Source: Bacteriovoracales bacterium (lineage in GTDB: Bacteria; Bdellovibrionota; Bacteriovoracia; Bacteriovoracales; Bacteriovoracaceae). Taken from it: DNA of 64,000 nucleotides. A program made the position numbers and the translations under genes. This document shows positions 34,650-42,233 of the stretch, in pieces (the first letter of the stretch is position 1; each line of letters starts with the position of its first letter). The DNA lies in assembly GCA_030149295.1 (NCBI GenBank), contig JASBRV010000086.1, forward strand, positions 22,988 through 86,987, in the 5' to 3' direction. Under the pieces are notes generated by a model. It was not told where the DNA came from and did no database searches. It saw only the letters and a list, made by a program, of their open reading frames with translations.

Positions 34650-34994
34650 TTACATGCCTTTAAATTTAAAGACATTCCCGGTTTCTTCTTTTTGTTCTTG
34701 ATCTTCTTTCTTATTATCCGGGTTTTTATTGTCTTCCTTTTGATCATCTTTAGATGCCAGGAAGTCATCTACGATCTTCTGAGCATCTGGAACAGCTTGC
34801 ATAAACATTGTGATAATGTCATTTGCAGCGGACCTTCGTGATGCTGCTGATGCACTTGTATCTGTCATTACATCATAAATAACCCAATAAGCTTCTTTGA
34901 AATGATCAGAAAGAAGGTCATGGATTTCTTCTCTCGACCTAAGAAGTTTACGGGCCTTATCGACTGTTTTGTCTTGACCTTTAACTCTAGGCAT
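34650..34994 (-). CDS. Terminase small subunit candidate
   Basis: 114 aa. Helical N-terminal half (KARKLLRSREEIHDLLSDHF) and a highly charged Asp/Lys/Glu/Asn C-terminal tail ending FKFKGM. The call rests on position directly before terL and on the layout of TerS proteins; no specific family motif is clear. Confidence 0.6.
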   Translation of the reverse strand: MPRVKGQDKTVDKARKLLRSREEIHDLLSDHFKEAYWVIYDVMTDTSASAASRRSAANDIITMFMQAVPDAQKIVDDFLASKDDQKEDNKNPDNKKEDQEQKEETGNVFKFKGM

Positions 34995-35021
34995 TGTTTT
35001 TCCTTTGTTATTGTTTTAATA

Positions 35022-35097
35022 TGGTTGACGAGGCAGGACTCGAACCTGCGACCTGCCGGTTATCAGCCAACTGTTCTCCCAACTGAACTACTCGTCA
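35022..35097 (-). tRNA. tRNA-Ile(GAT)
   Basis: Cloverleaf with TGACGAG/CTCGTCA acceptor, anticodon loop CTGATAA, T loop TTCGAGT and encoded CCA. 76 bases. Confidence 0.9.
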
Positions 35098-35168
35098 TAA
35101 TATTACTCTTCGGGAAGAATTCTTCGGAATATCTTTGTAATTATGATTTTGATCCCGAGAGGGAAGAT

Positions 35169-35244
35169 TGGAGCGGATGACCTGAATCGAACAGGCAACC
35201 ATCTGATTGGAAGTCAGAAGCTCTACCAATTGAGCTACATCCGC
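35169..35244 (-). tRNA. tRNA-Gly(TCC)
   Basis: Acceptor GCGGATG/CATCCGC, anticodon arm TCTGA-CTTCCAA-TCAGA, T loop TTCGATT, encoded CCA after T73. 76 bases. Confidence 0.9.
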
Positions 35245-35252
35245 ATAAAAGG

Positions 35253-35324
35253 GGTGAGTGACGGGGGTCGAACCCGCACCAAGGTCACAACTTGGGGCTT
35301 TAGTCTAATTAAGCTACACTCAAC
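35253..35324 (-). tRNA. tRNA-His(GTG)
   Basis: Anticodon arm CCAAG-TTGTGAC-CTTGG, T loop TTCGACC. A G precedes the acceptor as position -1, as expected for His. The first acceptor pair is a T-C mismatch and no full CCA is encoded (ends CCC), so the 3' end needs CCA addition. Confidence 0.8.
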
Positions 35325-35331
35325 ATTGATC

Positions 35332-35405
35332 TGGCAAGGAAGAAGAGAATCGAACTCTTTGGGCGAGGGTTTGGAATCCTGCCTGATGACCCGCATCACT
35401 TCCTT
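35332..35405 (-). tRNA. tRNA-Trp(CCA), imperfect anticodon stem
   Basis: Acceptor AAGGAAG/CTTCCTT is perfect, T loop TTCGATT and encoded CCA are present, and the loop TTCCAAA gives CCA. The anticodon stem has mismatches at the first and last pairs, so activity is less sure than for its neighbours. Confidence 0.65.
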
Positions 35406-35487
35406 AAGTATTATTAGAAGTCTTGTTGCTTAACCTAAGAGTCTGTACTTGCCTACTTAGGGTGTTGCAGCACCCATATTTATTATT

Positions 35488-35563
35488 TGGAGCCGATGAA
35501 CAGAATCGAACTGTTGACCTAGGCTTTACAAGGGCCTTGCTCTACCTACTGAGCTACATCGGC
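35488..35563 (-). tRNA. tRNA-Thr(TGT)
   Basis: Acceptor GCCGATG/CATCGGC, loop CTTGTAA, T loop TTCGATT, encoded CCA. One C-A mismatch closes the anticodon stem. 76 bases. Confidence 0.85.
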
Positions 35564-35570
35564 TTAAAAC

Positions 35571-35649
35571 TGGTCGGGATGGTAGGATTTGAACCTACGA
35601 CAGCCTCCTTCCAAAGGAGCAGTGCTACCAGACTGCACCCACACCCCGA
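35571..35649 (-). tRNA. tRNA-Pro(TGG)
   Basis: Acceptor TCGGGGT/ATCCCGA, loop TTTGGAA, T loop TTCAAAT, encoded CCA. 79 bases. Confidence 0.85.
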
Positions 35650-35654
35650 TAAAC

Positions 35655-35742
35655 TGGCTGGCATGGTTGGACTCGAACCAACGGTGGGCTTTCGCCAACG
35701 GATTAACAGTCCGTCCCCTGCTACCAACTCGGGTACATGCCA
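35655..35742 (-). tRNA. tRNA-Asn(GTT) with a long variable arm
   Basis: Acceptor TGGCATG/CATGCCA, perfect anticodon arm ACGGA-CTGTTAA-TCCGT, T loop TTCGAGT, G73 and CCA. A 15-base variable arm (TGGC-GAAA-GCCCACC) and a CCC/GGG D arm give a class II body, which is unusual for Asn. Confidence 0.8.
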
Positions 35743-35842
35743 ATAATTATTTCCCAGATTCTGTTTTTAACGTGGCGCCTGGGAACGTCCACAACATGCA
35801 ATATTGAACAATGTAACCACCATAGGATATTTGCATGTCAAC

Positions 35843-35929
35843 TGGTGCTGAGGGTAGGAGTCGAACCTACAAGGGTGGTGTGCCGCCAGATTTACAGTCT
35901 GGTGATCCCGCCAGTGATCAAGCCTCAAC
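35843..35929 (-). tRNA. tRNA-Tyr(GTA)
   Basis: Acceptor GTTGAGG/CCTCAGC, anticodon arm CCAGA-CTGTAAA-TCTGG, class II variable arm, T loop TTCGACT, A73 and CCA. 87 bases. Confidence 0.9.
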
Positions 35930-35933
35930 AAAT

Positions 35934-36019
35934 TGGTAGGGATGGCAGGAATTGAACCTGCACGCCATTAAGCGCCTGCTTCTAAGGCAGGTGTGTCTAC
36001 CTGATTCCACCACATCCCC
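35934..36019 (-). tRNA. tRNA-Leu(TAG)
   Basis: Acceptor GGGGATG/CATCCCT, anticodon arm CCTGC-CTTAGAA-GCAGG, class II variable arm, T loop TTCAATT, encoded CCA. First gene of the cluster behind the promoter at 36047. Confidence 0.9.
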
Positions 36020-36046
36020 TTTGAATCTTTATCCTCTATACACCCT

Positions 36047-36076
36047 AGTATAACCTTATTACTTTCTATGTGTCAA
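36047..36076 (-). promoter_or_regulatory. Promoter of the tRNA cluster
   Basis: TTGACA (36071-36076), 18-base spacer, TATACT (36047-36052), followed by AGGGTGTA. It faces the nine tRNA genes and, by read-through, may also feed terS and terL. Shares the downstream word with other promoters in the window. Confidence 0.8.
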
Positions 36077-36085
36077 CTACTTTCT

Positions 36086-36286
36086 TCAATAATTTGACAT
36101 ATCTTTCATTTCTGTCACGCCTTCCTCTGCATCTTCAAGAAGAAATTCATGATCTTCGGTGTATCTGTACTCCGATCTGGCTATTGCTTTACATCTCTGG
36201 CACATATCATCTAAGTCCCCTGGTTTATGGGGATGATCTGCAATAAATAGAAAGGACTCATTACAAGCCACACAACGGGATGACAT
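36086..36286 (-). CDS. Small zinc-ribbon protein
   Basis: 66 aa. CVACNESF and later CQRCKAI form two CxxC knuckles, so a zinc ribbon is likely. ATG 36286 has AAGGAG 8 bases upstream; the ATG overlaps the stop of the gene before. Role unknown; may bind nucleic acid or RNA polymerase. Confidence 0.6.
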   Translation of the reverse strand: MSSRCVACNESFLFIADHPHKPGDLDDMCQRCKAIARSEYRYTEDHEFLLEDAEEGVTEMKDMSNY

Positions 36287-36573
36287 TATTCTTCTCCTTG
36301 CATATCCATAATGTAGTCTCTGACATGCAAGCAATCTATTGAAGTAAGGCATTCACCTACTTGGAATACAGCCGCCTCCCCTTCCTTATCAAAAAGGAAG
36401 AGTAAAAGCTTATCCACAGAAATTTCTTTACTTTCATGCTCACCTCTGATAATTATTGATGTCTTATCCTGACTGAGAGATATATAGACACCTTGGGCGA
36501 GCATATTTAGAAATTCCGAGATTTCTTTAATGTTCTTTGTTTTCTTACTTGGGAAAGAAACTACATTACTCAT
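36286..36573 (-). CDS. Hypothetical protein (95 aa)
   Basis: Soluble alpha/beta protein; no family recognised. First gene of the leftward unit behind the promoters at 36608 and 36775. Confidence 0.6.
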   Translation of the reverse strand: MSNVVSFPSKKTKNIKEISEFLNMLAQGVYISLSQDKTSIIIRGEHESKEISVDKLLLFLFDKEGEAAVFQVGECLTSIDCLHVRDYIMDMQGEE

Positions 36574-36607
36574 TATTGTTATTCTCTTGTTGTCTCTATA
36601 ATTACCT

Positions 36608-36635
36608 AGTATATACCATAAAGAGGTATTGTCAA
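36608..36635 (-). promoter_or_regulatory. Strong leftward promoter
   Basis: TTGACA (36630-36635), 16-base spacer, TATACT (36608-36613) followed by AGG. Faces the gene at 36573. Confidence 0.8.
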
Positions 36636-36774
36636 CAGGCTGATATACATAGAACTCTATAGAGACTCTATTAATCCTATAATACCAATAGACAACTAAA
36701 TAAACCTAAAGAATACTAATGAGGTATTAATAGAGTTCTAAAGATATATAAAGAGACCCTTTAATATCTAAATT

Positions 36775-36802
36775 AGTATACACCATATAAAACCAAAAAC
36801 AA
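36775..36802 (-). promoter_or_regulatory. Second leftward promoter
   Basis: TTGTTT (36797-36802), 16-base spacer, TATACT (36775-36780), preceded by GTG so the -10 has an upstream G. Confidence 0.55.
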
Positions 36803-36931
36803 GACCTAAATTGAATTATTTTAATTCATTATAATTCTAATAAGAGGCACTGATTTATGTGTGTTTAGGTGTTGACTCGAAAGATATCTTATGGTCTTAT
36901 GTAGACAAATAACTACAACTAAGGAGTAATA

Positions 36932-37165
36932 ATGAAAATTTCTCACCATTACCTGCTTGATGACTTGGATTTAAAGAATATCGAATGGCAAGAAGGGAAC
37001 AGAGGTAAATTCTCTGAGGAAGCTAAGAAATCAGGGACATGGGCTTCTAAACACTTTGACAATATAAATGACTACAAATTATATAGATTTTTTAATGATC
37101 TAGACAGTGGTGATAACCAAGGCCACACGGATGAAATCTCCCTTTACCATAGCCTCATTTCTTGA
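36932..37165 (+). CDS. Hypothetical protein (77 aa)
   Basis: Unrecognised soluble protein, first of the rightward unit. AAGGAG lies before the ATG. A promoter for the next gene overlaps its last codons. Confidence 0.55.
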   Translation: MKISHHYLLDDLDLKNIEWQEGNRGKFSEEAKKSGTWASKHFDNINDYKLYRFFNDLDSGDNQGHTDEISLYHSLIS

Positions 37166-37171
37166 TATACT
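37143..37171 (+). promoter_or_regulatory. Rightward promoter inside the end of the preceding gene
   Basis: TTTACC (37143-37148), 17-base spacer, TATACT (37166-37171), followed by AGGGTACTAGG. Same -10 and downstream word as the tRNA promoter. Confidence 0.65.
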
Positions 37172-37183
37172 AGGGTACTAGGA

Positions 37184-37345
37184 ATGATAAAAATTAAAAC
37201 AACAGAAGAAGTGGTGTTCTGTCTGGCATATGAACAATTGACTTTCTATGATGGATGGGCAATACTAGAGTATTACGATATAGGCTCACGTCTAGTCGTA
37301 GGCACCGCTATTAAAGGTCAAATAATAACAATATCACATTACTAA
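37184..37345 (+). CDS. Small hypothetical protein (53 aa)
   Basis: ATG 37184 to TAA 37343. No motif; a short alpha/beta protein. TAGGA just before the ATG is a ribosome-site candidate and the promoter at 37143 lies directly upstream, so the RNA leader would be very short. Confidence 0.5.
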   Translation: MIKIKTTEEVVFCLAYEQLTFYDGWAILEYYDIGSRLVVGTAIKGQIITISHY

Positions 37346-37358
37346 GTGGAGATGATAA

Positions 37359-37793
37359 GTGAATAACAACAAACGTCCTGTAGCTTTCGTATCTTTTGAA
37401 GACCTTCGGCATATTGGATTCCATGTTTTTGTAAAAGAATTCGATAAAGAAAAACCAGGAGGTCAGGTAGTCACTGCTGTCAAAGTAGTGAAAGTAGAGC
37501 GTGAAGCAGCAGATGGTACACGCTCACAGCTTCCTCGTCACGCTATGATGGAGCTTCTTTATAGTCTTGGTATCGACACCCGTGATCCGTCTTTGCACGT
37601 CTGGGTAACTCCTAAGAAGCGTCACAGATGCCTTCACAAGAAAGACCCCGTTTATGACTACAGATACTCCGGTTACGAACGAGTAGATGATATCTATTTA
37701 CGGAGTGGACGAGCCAGTAAAGAAGCAATTATGTATGACTCTAATTTCTCTGATATAGATGACGAGACATATAAAATGGAGAATGGAGGCTGA
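37359..37793 (+). CDS. Hypothetical protein (144 aa)
   Basis: GTG start with GGAG upstream. Beta-rich first part (VAFVSFEDLRHIGFHVFV), then basic His/Arg/Lys region (WVTPKKRHRCLHKK). No family recognised. Confidence 0.6.
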   Translation: MNNNKRPVAFVSFEDLRHIGFHVFVKEFDKEKPGGQVVTAVKVVKVEREAADGTRSQLPRHAMMELLYSLGIDTRDPSLHVWVTPKKRHRCLHKKDPVYDYRYSGYERVDDIYLRSGRASKEAIMYDSNFSDIDDETYKMENGG

Positions 37794-37794
37794 T

Positions 37795-38073
37795 ATGCCT
37801 AATGTAGGCTCATTTAAAGAAGTGACGTGGTTCATGTACTTCTTATACAGAATGAAGATTCTTCATCTTTATGAAAGAGATGATTTAAACAGGAAGGTTA
37901 AAGCAGGATATCTCAATCAGTACAATCCTCTGTCTTGGGTTATAGTGGGTTTCTTATGTCTTGTTATGTTTTATGAAATGATAGTTAAAAAGACTAAATT
38001 TAAAGATTATCAATTCAAAGAACTCTTCACTTCCAATAAAAAGATGAAAGCCGATGGCTTCCACAAATTATAA
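37795..38073 (+). CDS. Small membrane protein (92 aa)
   Basis: One clear membrane segment (WVIVGFLCLVMFYEMIV) in the middle with charged flanks. ATG 37795 follows GGAGG. Unknown role. Confidence 0.55.
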   Translation: MPNVGSFKEVTWFMYFLYRMKILHLYERDDLNRKVKAGYLNQYNPLSWVIVGFLCLVMFYEMIVKKTKFKDYQFKELFTSNKKMKADGFHKL

Positions 38074-38083
38074 AGGAAAAACA

Positions 38084-39034
38084 ATGCTGACAGAAAAAGA
38101 AAAGCTGTTGATTTCTGAATTAAAATCTAAAGGGTTAAGTTCTAGGAAGATTTCTACAATACTGTGGGGAACACCTTCCAAGAAAAGCACAGTTAATGAT
38201 TATCTATCCAGAGAGCCATTAAAAGATCAAAAGAAAGCTAAGATTTTGGTATTCGATATTGAGACCAGTCCTAATATTGGTTATTTTTGGAGACGCTTTA
38301 AAGAGAATATCAGCGAATCACAAGTGATTCAGAATTCTTATATGCTCACTTGGTCTGCTAAGTGGTTGGGAGAAGATCAATGTATTGGACGATCTATTCA
38401 TGAATTTGATGTAGACCCAACTAAGCCCAACGACAAAGAACTTGTTGACGAATTAGCTGATCTTATTGATCAAGCTGATGTTGTTGTTGCTCACAACGGT
38501 GACAGGTTTGACCTAGCCACACTTAATTCTAGACTGATTGCACATGGACACCAACCCCTTGATCCTCACAAATCAGTTGATACCTTAAAAATTGCCAAGA
38601 GTATATTTAGATTCCCAAGTAATAGTCTGAATTCTCTCGCCATTTACCTTGGTATTGAAATTGAGAAGATAAAAGTAGATTTCAGTCTTTGGTCAAGATG
38701 CATGGAAAATGATATTTCTGCATTTGAAGAAATGTTAGAATACAACATTATGGATGTGTTTGTTCTTGAGCAAGTGTATTTGAAACTTCGTCCGTTCGAT
38801 AAGAAGCACCCTAATGTGGCGTTGTATTCAGATATTGAAGCTAAGGCATGTCCTAAGTGTGGTTCTCTTCACATTGAAGCACAGTACAAAGAAGATGGTT
38901 CTCCTAAGATCGTAACAACAGGAGTTAGCCAATTCCTTATGTATAGGTGCCAAAGCTGTGGAGGAACTTCTAGAGGTAGGACCAATCTCATTGACAAAGA
39001 CAAGAGACCTAATATTCTTATGAACGCGAGGTAA
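38084..39034 (+). CDS. RNase H-like 3'-5' exonuclease with HTH and zinc ribbon
   Basis: 316 aa. N-terminal helix-turn-helix-like segment (GLSSRKISTILWGTPSKKST), then a DnaQ/YprB-type exonuclease fold: LVFDIETSPNIG (Asp-x-Glu), VVVAHNGDRFDLATLNSRL, and a YNIMDV late Asp. The C terminus has CPKCGS and CQSCGG, a zinc ribbon. It probably processes DNA ends in replication or repair. ATG 38084 is favoured by AAAGGA upstream. Confidence 0.75.
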   Translation: MLTEKEKLLISELKSKGLSSRKISTILWGTPSKKSTVNDYLSREPLKDQKKAKILVFDIETSPNIGYFWRRFKENISESQVIQNSYMLTWSAKWLGEDQCIGRSIHEFDVDPTKPNDKELVDELADLIDQADVVVAHNGDRFDLATLNSRLIAHGHQPLDPHKSVDTLKIAKSIFRFPSNSLNSLAIYLGIEIEKIKVDFSLWSRCMENDISAFEEMLEYNIMDVFVLEQVYLKLRPFDKKHPNVALYSDIEAKACPKCGSLHIEAQYKEDGSPKIVTTGVSQFLMYRCQSCGGTSRGRTNLIDKDKRPNILMNAR

Positions 39035-39039
39035 TTATT

Positions 39040-39624
39040 ATGAAGTCTTTCACAAGAAACCCTGTAATTGTTGTAGATGTGGATAATACGGTTACAGATG
39101 TTATTTCCACAGAAGGAGGCTGGGTTGATAATCTCAACAAATTAACAGGTCAATCCTTATCAATAGACCCTGGCAAAAGCTACCCTTATAACCTCACGAC
39201 ACTTTATGAGGATTACAACAGAGACGAACATGATCTTTTTGAGTTTTGGAAAAGAAGAGATGTTTATGATAACGCCAAGCCTATTGAAGGTTCTGTTGAG
39301 GCATTGTGGTTATTGAAGAGGATGGGGTGTGACATCGTATTCTGTTCTGTTGTGAAAGGCGATCATTCTAAGAGTAAATACCAATTCCTGGAAAGGAACT
39401 TCCCTTTCATGGATGGCTGTGCTTTCACAAGAGAGAAAGGTTACATGAGAGCCGATGTAATCATTGATGATCGGGTGGAGTCTTTAAACCAGTTTGAAGA
39501 TAATGTTTTGAAGTTGTGTCCTGAGACCCCTTATGAACAAACAACAGAACCTAATGGTCCTATTGAAACCTTTAAGGTCTGGTCGCAGGTGCCTTTAATT
39601 ATTCGGGAGTATTTATGTCTCTAA
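39040..39624 (+). CDS. HAD-family 5'-nucleotidase-like phosphatase
   Basis: 194 aa. Motif I VVDVDNTVTD, a YDNAKPIEGSVEALWLLKRM cap/helix region, motif II-like IVFCSVVKG, and motif IV DVIIDDRVESL. This is the pattern of 5'(3')-deoxyribonucleotidases, which dephosphorylate nucleoside monophosphates. Fits the nucleotide module that follows. Confidence 0.75.
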   Translation: MKSFTRNPVIVVDVDNTVTDVISTEGGWVDNLNKLTGQSLSIDPGKSYPYNLTTLYEDYNRDEHDLFEFWKRRDVYDNAKPIEGSVEALWLLKRMGCDIVFCSVVKGDHSKSKYQFLERNFPFMDGCAFTREKGYMRADVIIDDRVESLNQFEDNVLKLCPETPYEQTTEPNGPIETFKVWSQVPLIIREYLCL

Positions 39625-40040
39625 GTGATTACGTCGATTACAGTTACTTTGTCAATGAGCCTAAAGACGAAGCATCAGAGGATATAAAACAGGTGCTTGA
39701 ACTGGTTACATCACTGTGCAATAAAGGCTTCAAAGATAAGTACGAAGAAGCAGAAGTTCTTTTAGAAGCTATCCTTTTGTTGATTGATTACAGTGTGAAA
39801 ATTGGTATTGACCTTGAATCAATTGTTGCTTCGGAATTGTGGTCAAAGTACACATTGATCTTTGAACCTGAAGAATACTGTGAAGATGATCTATTGTACT
39901 TACAGGATCAAGGTTGTAGTCCTAAAAAGAAAACCCTGGCAGGGGGCTACTATGTTTTAGTAGATGAAGATACAGGGGAGATATTAAAACCTCTCAAGTA
40001 TGTATTCAATCAAATAAATGAAGAACATTTTAATTATTAA
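39615..40040 (+). CDS. Hypothetical protein (141 aa)
   Basis: Acidic, helical; no family recognised. Overlaps the gene before by 10 bases and is followed by the MazG-like gene. Confidence 0.55.
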   Translation: MSLSDYVDYSYFVNEPKDEASEDIKQVLELVTSLCNKGFKDKYEEAEVLLEAILLLIDYSVKIGIDLESIVASELWSKYTLIFEPEEYCEDDLLYLQDQGCSPKKKTLAGGYYVLVDEDTGEILKPLKYVFNQINEEHFNY

Positions 40041-40049
40041 GGAGTTTTT

Positions 40050-40424
40050 ATGCAAGACCTAGATAAAATCAATTATTCACTTTTCGTTTCTATGCTTTTC
40101 AAGGATGGTGCTGATATTCTCAAGACTATGACTCCTGAGAAAATGGACACACTCCATGCAGGTGTAGGTGTTAGTGGAGAAGCAGGTGAGCTTCTTGACG
40201 CTATTAAGAAGTGGGTAGTTTATAATAAACCTCTGGACCGTGATAACGTGATCGAAGAGCTAGGAGATATCGAATTCTATCTTCAACGTATCAGAAGCAT
40301 TATCGGTGTATCCCGTGAACGGGTTCTAGAAGGTAACAAGCAAAAGCTCAGTAAGCGGTATGAAGGTCTCAACTACTCAGACAAAGCAGCACAGGATCGT
40401 GCTGATAAGGAGCCTGGGCAGTGA
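40050..40424 (+). CDS. MazG-like nucleotide pyrophosphohydrolase
   Basis: 124 aa. GVSGEAGELLDAIKKWVV and VIEELGDIEFYLQRI carry the ExxE and ExxD metal-binding pairs of the MazG fold. Such enzymes hydrolyse (d)NTPs or lower (p)ppGpp effects. Next to ThyX and RNR, so likely nucleotide pool control. GTGA overlap with thyX. Confidence 0.8.
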   Translation: MQDLDKINYSLFVSMLFKDGADILKTMTPEKMDTLHAGVGVSGEAGELLDAIKKWVVYNKPLDRDNVIEELGDIEFYLQRIRSIIGVSRERVLEGNKQKLSKRYEGLNYSDKAAQDRADKEPGQ

Positions 40425-41077
40425 TCTTTTCAGACATCAAGATAGATTATGTAGATCATATGGGAAGTGATTCTAGTGTATCTAATAGTGCTAGAGTTAG
40501 CTTCAACAAATGGAAAGAAGAATTTGATGAAAAAGATGAGAAACTTATCAAGTTTCTTGCAAGAGAAGGACATATCACTCCTTTTCGTCATAACCAGATT
40601 CAAATTCGATGCAAGGTTCCTATCTTTCTTGCTAGACAGCTTGCAAAACATCAAGCGGGATTGACATGGAATGAAGTTAGCCGGAGGTATGTGAAAGACG
40701 AGCCTGAATTCTTTAATGTTGGAGAGTGGAGAGCAGCGCCTAATGGAAGCATCAAGCAAGGCAGTGGCGCAGTTCATGATCATAATGATTCTTTACAAGA
40801 AGGTTATGAAGAATGGATGAAAGTAATCCTCAACTACTATACAAAAATGATTGATAATGGAGTTGCACCGGAGATGGCTAGAATGATTCTCCCACAATCC
40901 ATGATGACTGAGTTTATTTGGACAGGTAATCTTCTCGCCTTTGCTCATATTTATAAACTCCGCGCAGATTCTCATGCTCAAAAAGAAGCTCAGGATTTTG
41001 CTGAGAAACTAGATAATATCATTCGCCCTCTATTTCCTGTTTCGTGGAGTGCCTTGGTAAATGTTGAACCAGAATAA
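40421..41077 (+). CDS. thyX: FAD-dependent thymidylate synthase
   Basis: 218 aa. SARVSFNKW near the N terminus, EGHITPFRHNQIQ, RQLAKHQAGLTWNEVSRRY (the ThyX motif region with Glu-x-Ser-x-Arg-Tyr) and a C-terminal ILPQSMMTEFIWTGNLLAF. Makes dTMP from dUMP with FADH2. GTG start overlapping the MazG stop. Length is typical. Confidence 0.9.
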   Translation: MIFSDIKIDYVDHMGSDSSVSNSARVSFNKWKEEFDEKDEKLIKFLAREGHITPFRHNQIQIRCKVPIFLARQLAKHQAGLTWNEVSRRYVKDEPEFFNVGEWRAAPNGSIKQGSGAVHDHNDSLQEGYEEWMKVILNYYTKMIDNGVAPEMARMILPQSMMTEFIWTGNLLAFAHIYKLRADSHAQKEAQDFAEKLDNIIRPLFPVSWSALVNVEPE

Positions 41078-41249
41078 AATAACAAGAAATGTAGTAGAAG
41101 TTGCACAGATATTGAATAATATGGGAAAAGAAGAAAAAGAAACAAGAACTCATAAAGATCTTTCGTATATTGTGAGGCTCTGCCTGTCATCTCATATAAG
41201 CAGGATGCACTTAGATGAGAAAGATGCTGAGTTCTTAGGAATCCTATAG
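41061..41249 (+). CDS. Hypothetical protein (62 aa)
   Basis: Short helical protein; no motif. Overlaps the end of thyX and precedes nrdB. Confidence 0.45.
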   Translation: MLNQNKITRNVVEVAQILNNMGKEEKETRTHKDLSYIVRLCLSSHISRMHLDEKDAEFLGIL

Positions 41250-41257
41250 GAGAGTTA

Positions 41258-42223
41258 ATGAAACCTAAAATAAAAACAAAACAAGATGCATTTGTTCTTA
41301 CAGATTACCCCGAGGCATTAGCATACACAGACATGCAAAATTCCGTTTTCTGGCCTCCCACTGAAATTGAGGTAGAAAACGATGTTCATGATTTCTATGT
41401 AAATCTGACAGAAGCAGAGATGCATGGGGTAAGAGATGTGACACTGAAGCTGTTCACTAAATATGAACAGTTTGCGGGGAATGAATTCTGGGGAGGCAGG
41501 GTTAAGCGTGTTTATCCTCGCCCTGAAATTCAAATGATGGCGGCTACATTTAGTGCCATGGAAGCTGTACATGCTAGATTCTATAACATGCTTAATGAAG
41601 CTTTGAATCTCAATACTGAAGAATTTCATAGGAGTTATGAAGATGATCCTGTCCTTGCTGAAAGGATGGCTTTCCTTGAGAAGCACATCTCTGGTAAAGA
41701 TGACGAACTCTCCATTGCTGTGTTTTCTATTGTAGAAGGGGCTATTCTTTATTCTAGCTTCGCTTTTTTGAAACATTTCCAGGCAGAAGGTAAGAATAAG
41801 CTGATGCACACTTGCTCAGGCATTGACTTCAGTGTCCGAGATGAAAATCTTCATAGTGAAGCAGGTGCATGGATTTTTAGAAAATCTTGCCAGGAACAGG
41901 GTAGAACAGAAGATGAAGAGCTTCATGCTAATATTTATGAAGCTGCTCGACAGGTTTATGAACATGAAGTACAGATCATTAAAAAGATTTTTGAAAAAGG
42001 GCCTATTGAGGGAATCACAGAAACACAGTTGATTCGGTTTGTAGAAAGCCGTATTGATCTTTGCTTGCAAAACTTAGGATTGAAGAAGATGTTTAATCCT
42101 ACATACAACCCTATTGCTAAGTGGTTTTACAAAGATATTAACAGTCTTAACTTCCACGACTTCTTTGTTAAAACAGGTAACTCTTATTCAAGAGATTGGA
42201 ATGAAATGAGATTTGTATGGTGA
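41258..42223 (+). CDS. nrdB: Ribonucleotide reductase class I, small subunit
   Basis: 321 aa. MEAVHARFY has E102, H105 and the radical-site Tyr109 in the standard ExxHxxxY spacing. Further iron ligands are E160 (FSIVEG), E196 and H199 (RDENLHS). The first ligand position appears as Glu (E76 in GNEFW) rather than the usual Asp. Makes the tyrosyl radical for NrdA. AGGAGAG upstream. Confidence 0.92.
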   Translation: MKPKIKTKQDAFVLTDYPEALAYTDMQNSVFWPPTEIEVENDVHDFYVNLTEAEMHGVRDVTLKLFTKYEQFAGNEFWGGRVKRVYPRPEIQMMAATFSAMEAVHARFYNMLNEALNLNTEEFHRSYEDDPVLAERMAFLEKHISGKDDELSIAVFSIVEGAILYSSFAFLKHFQAEGKNKLMHTCSGIDFSVRDENLHSEAGAWIFRKSCQEQGRTEDEELHANIYEAARQVYEHEVQIIKKIFEKGPIEGITETQLIRFVESRIDLCLQNLGLKKMFNPTYNPIAKWFYKDINSLNFHDFFVKTGNSYSRDWNEMRFVW

Positions 42224-42233
42224 ATAAAAACAA

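Larger units (their letters stand above)
36574..36931. promoter_or_regulatory. Divergent AT-rich control region
   Basis: 358 gene-free bases between leftward and rightward units. Holds two clear leftward promoters (listed separately), a weaker rightward candidate (TTGACT 36872-36877, 17 bases, TCTTAT 36895-36900) and a palindrome GAATTA-TTT-TAATTC at 36813-36827 that could be a protein-binding site. Confidence 0.65.

Noticed and set aside
35745..35842. Possible tenth tRNA between tRNA-Asn and tRNA-Tyr
   Set aside because: No T loop or acceptor stem could be found on either strand; only short palindromes.
34902..35955. Several plus-strand open frames across the tRNA cluster
   Set aside because: They are translations of the antisense strand of tRNA genes.
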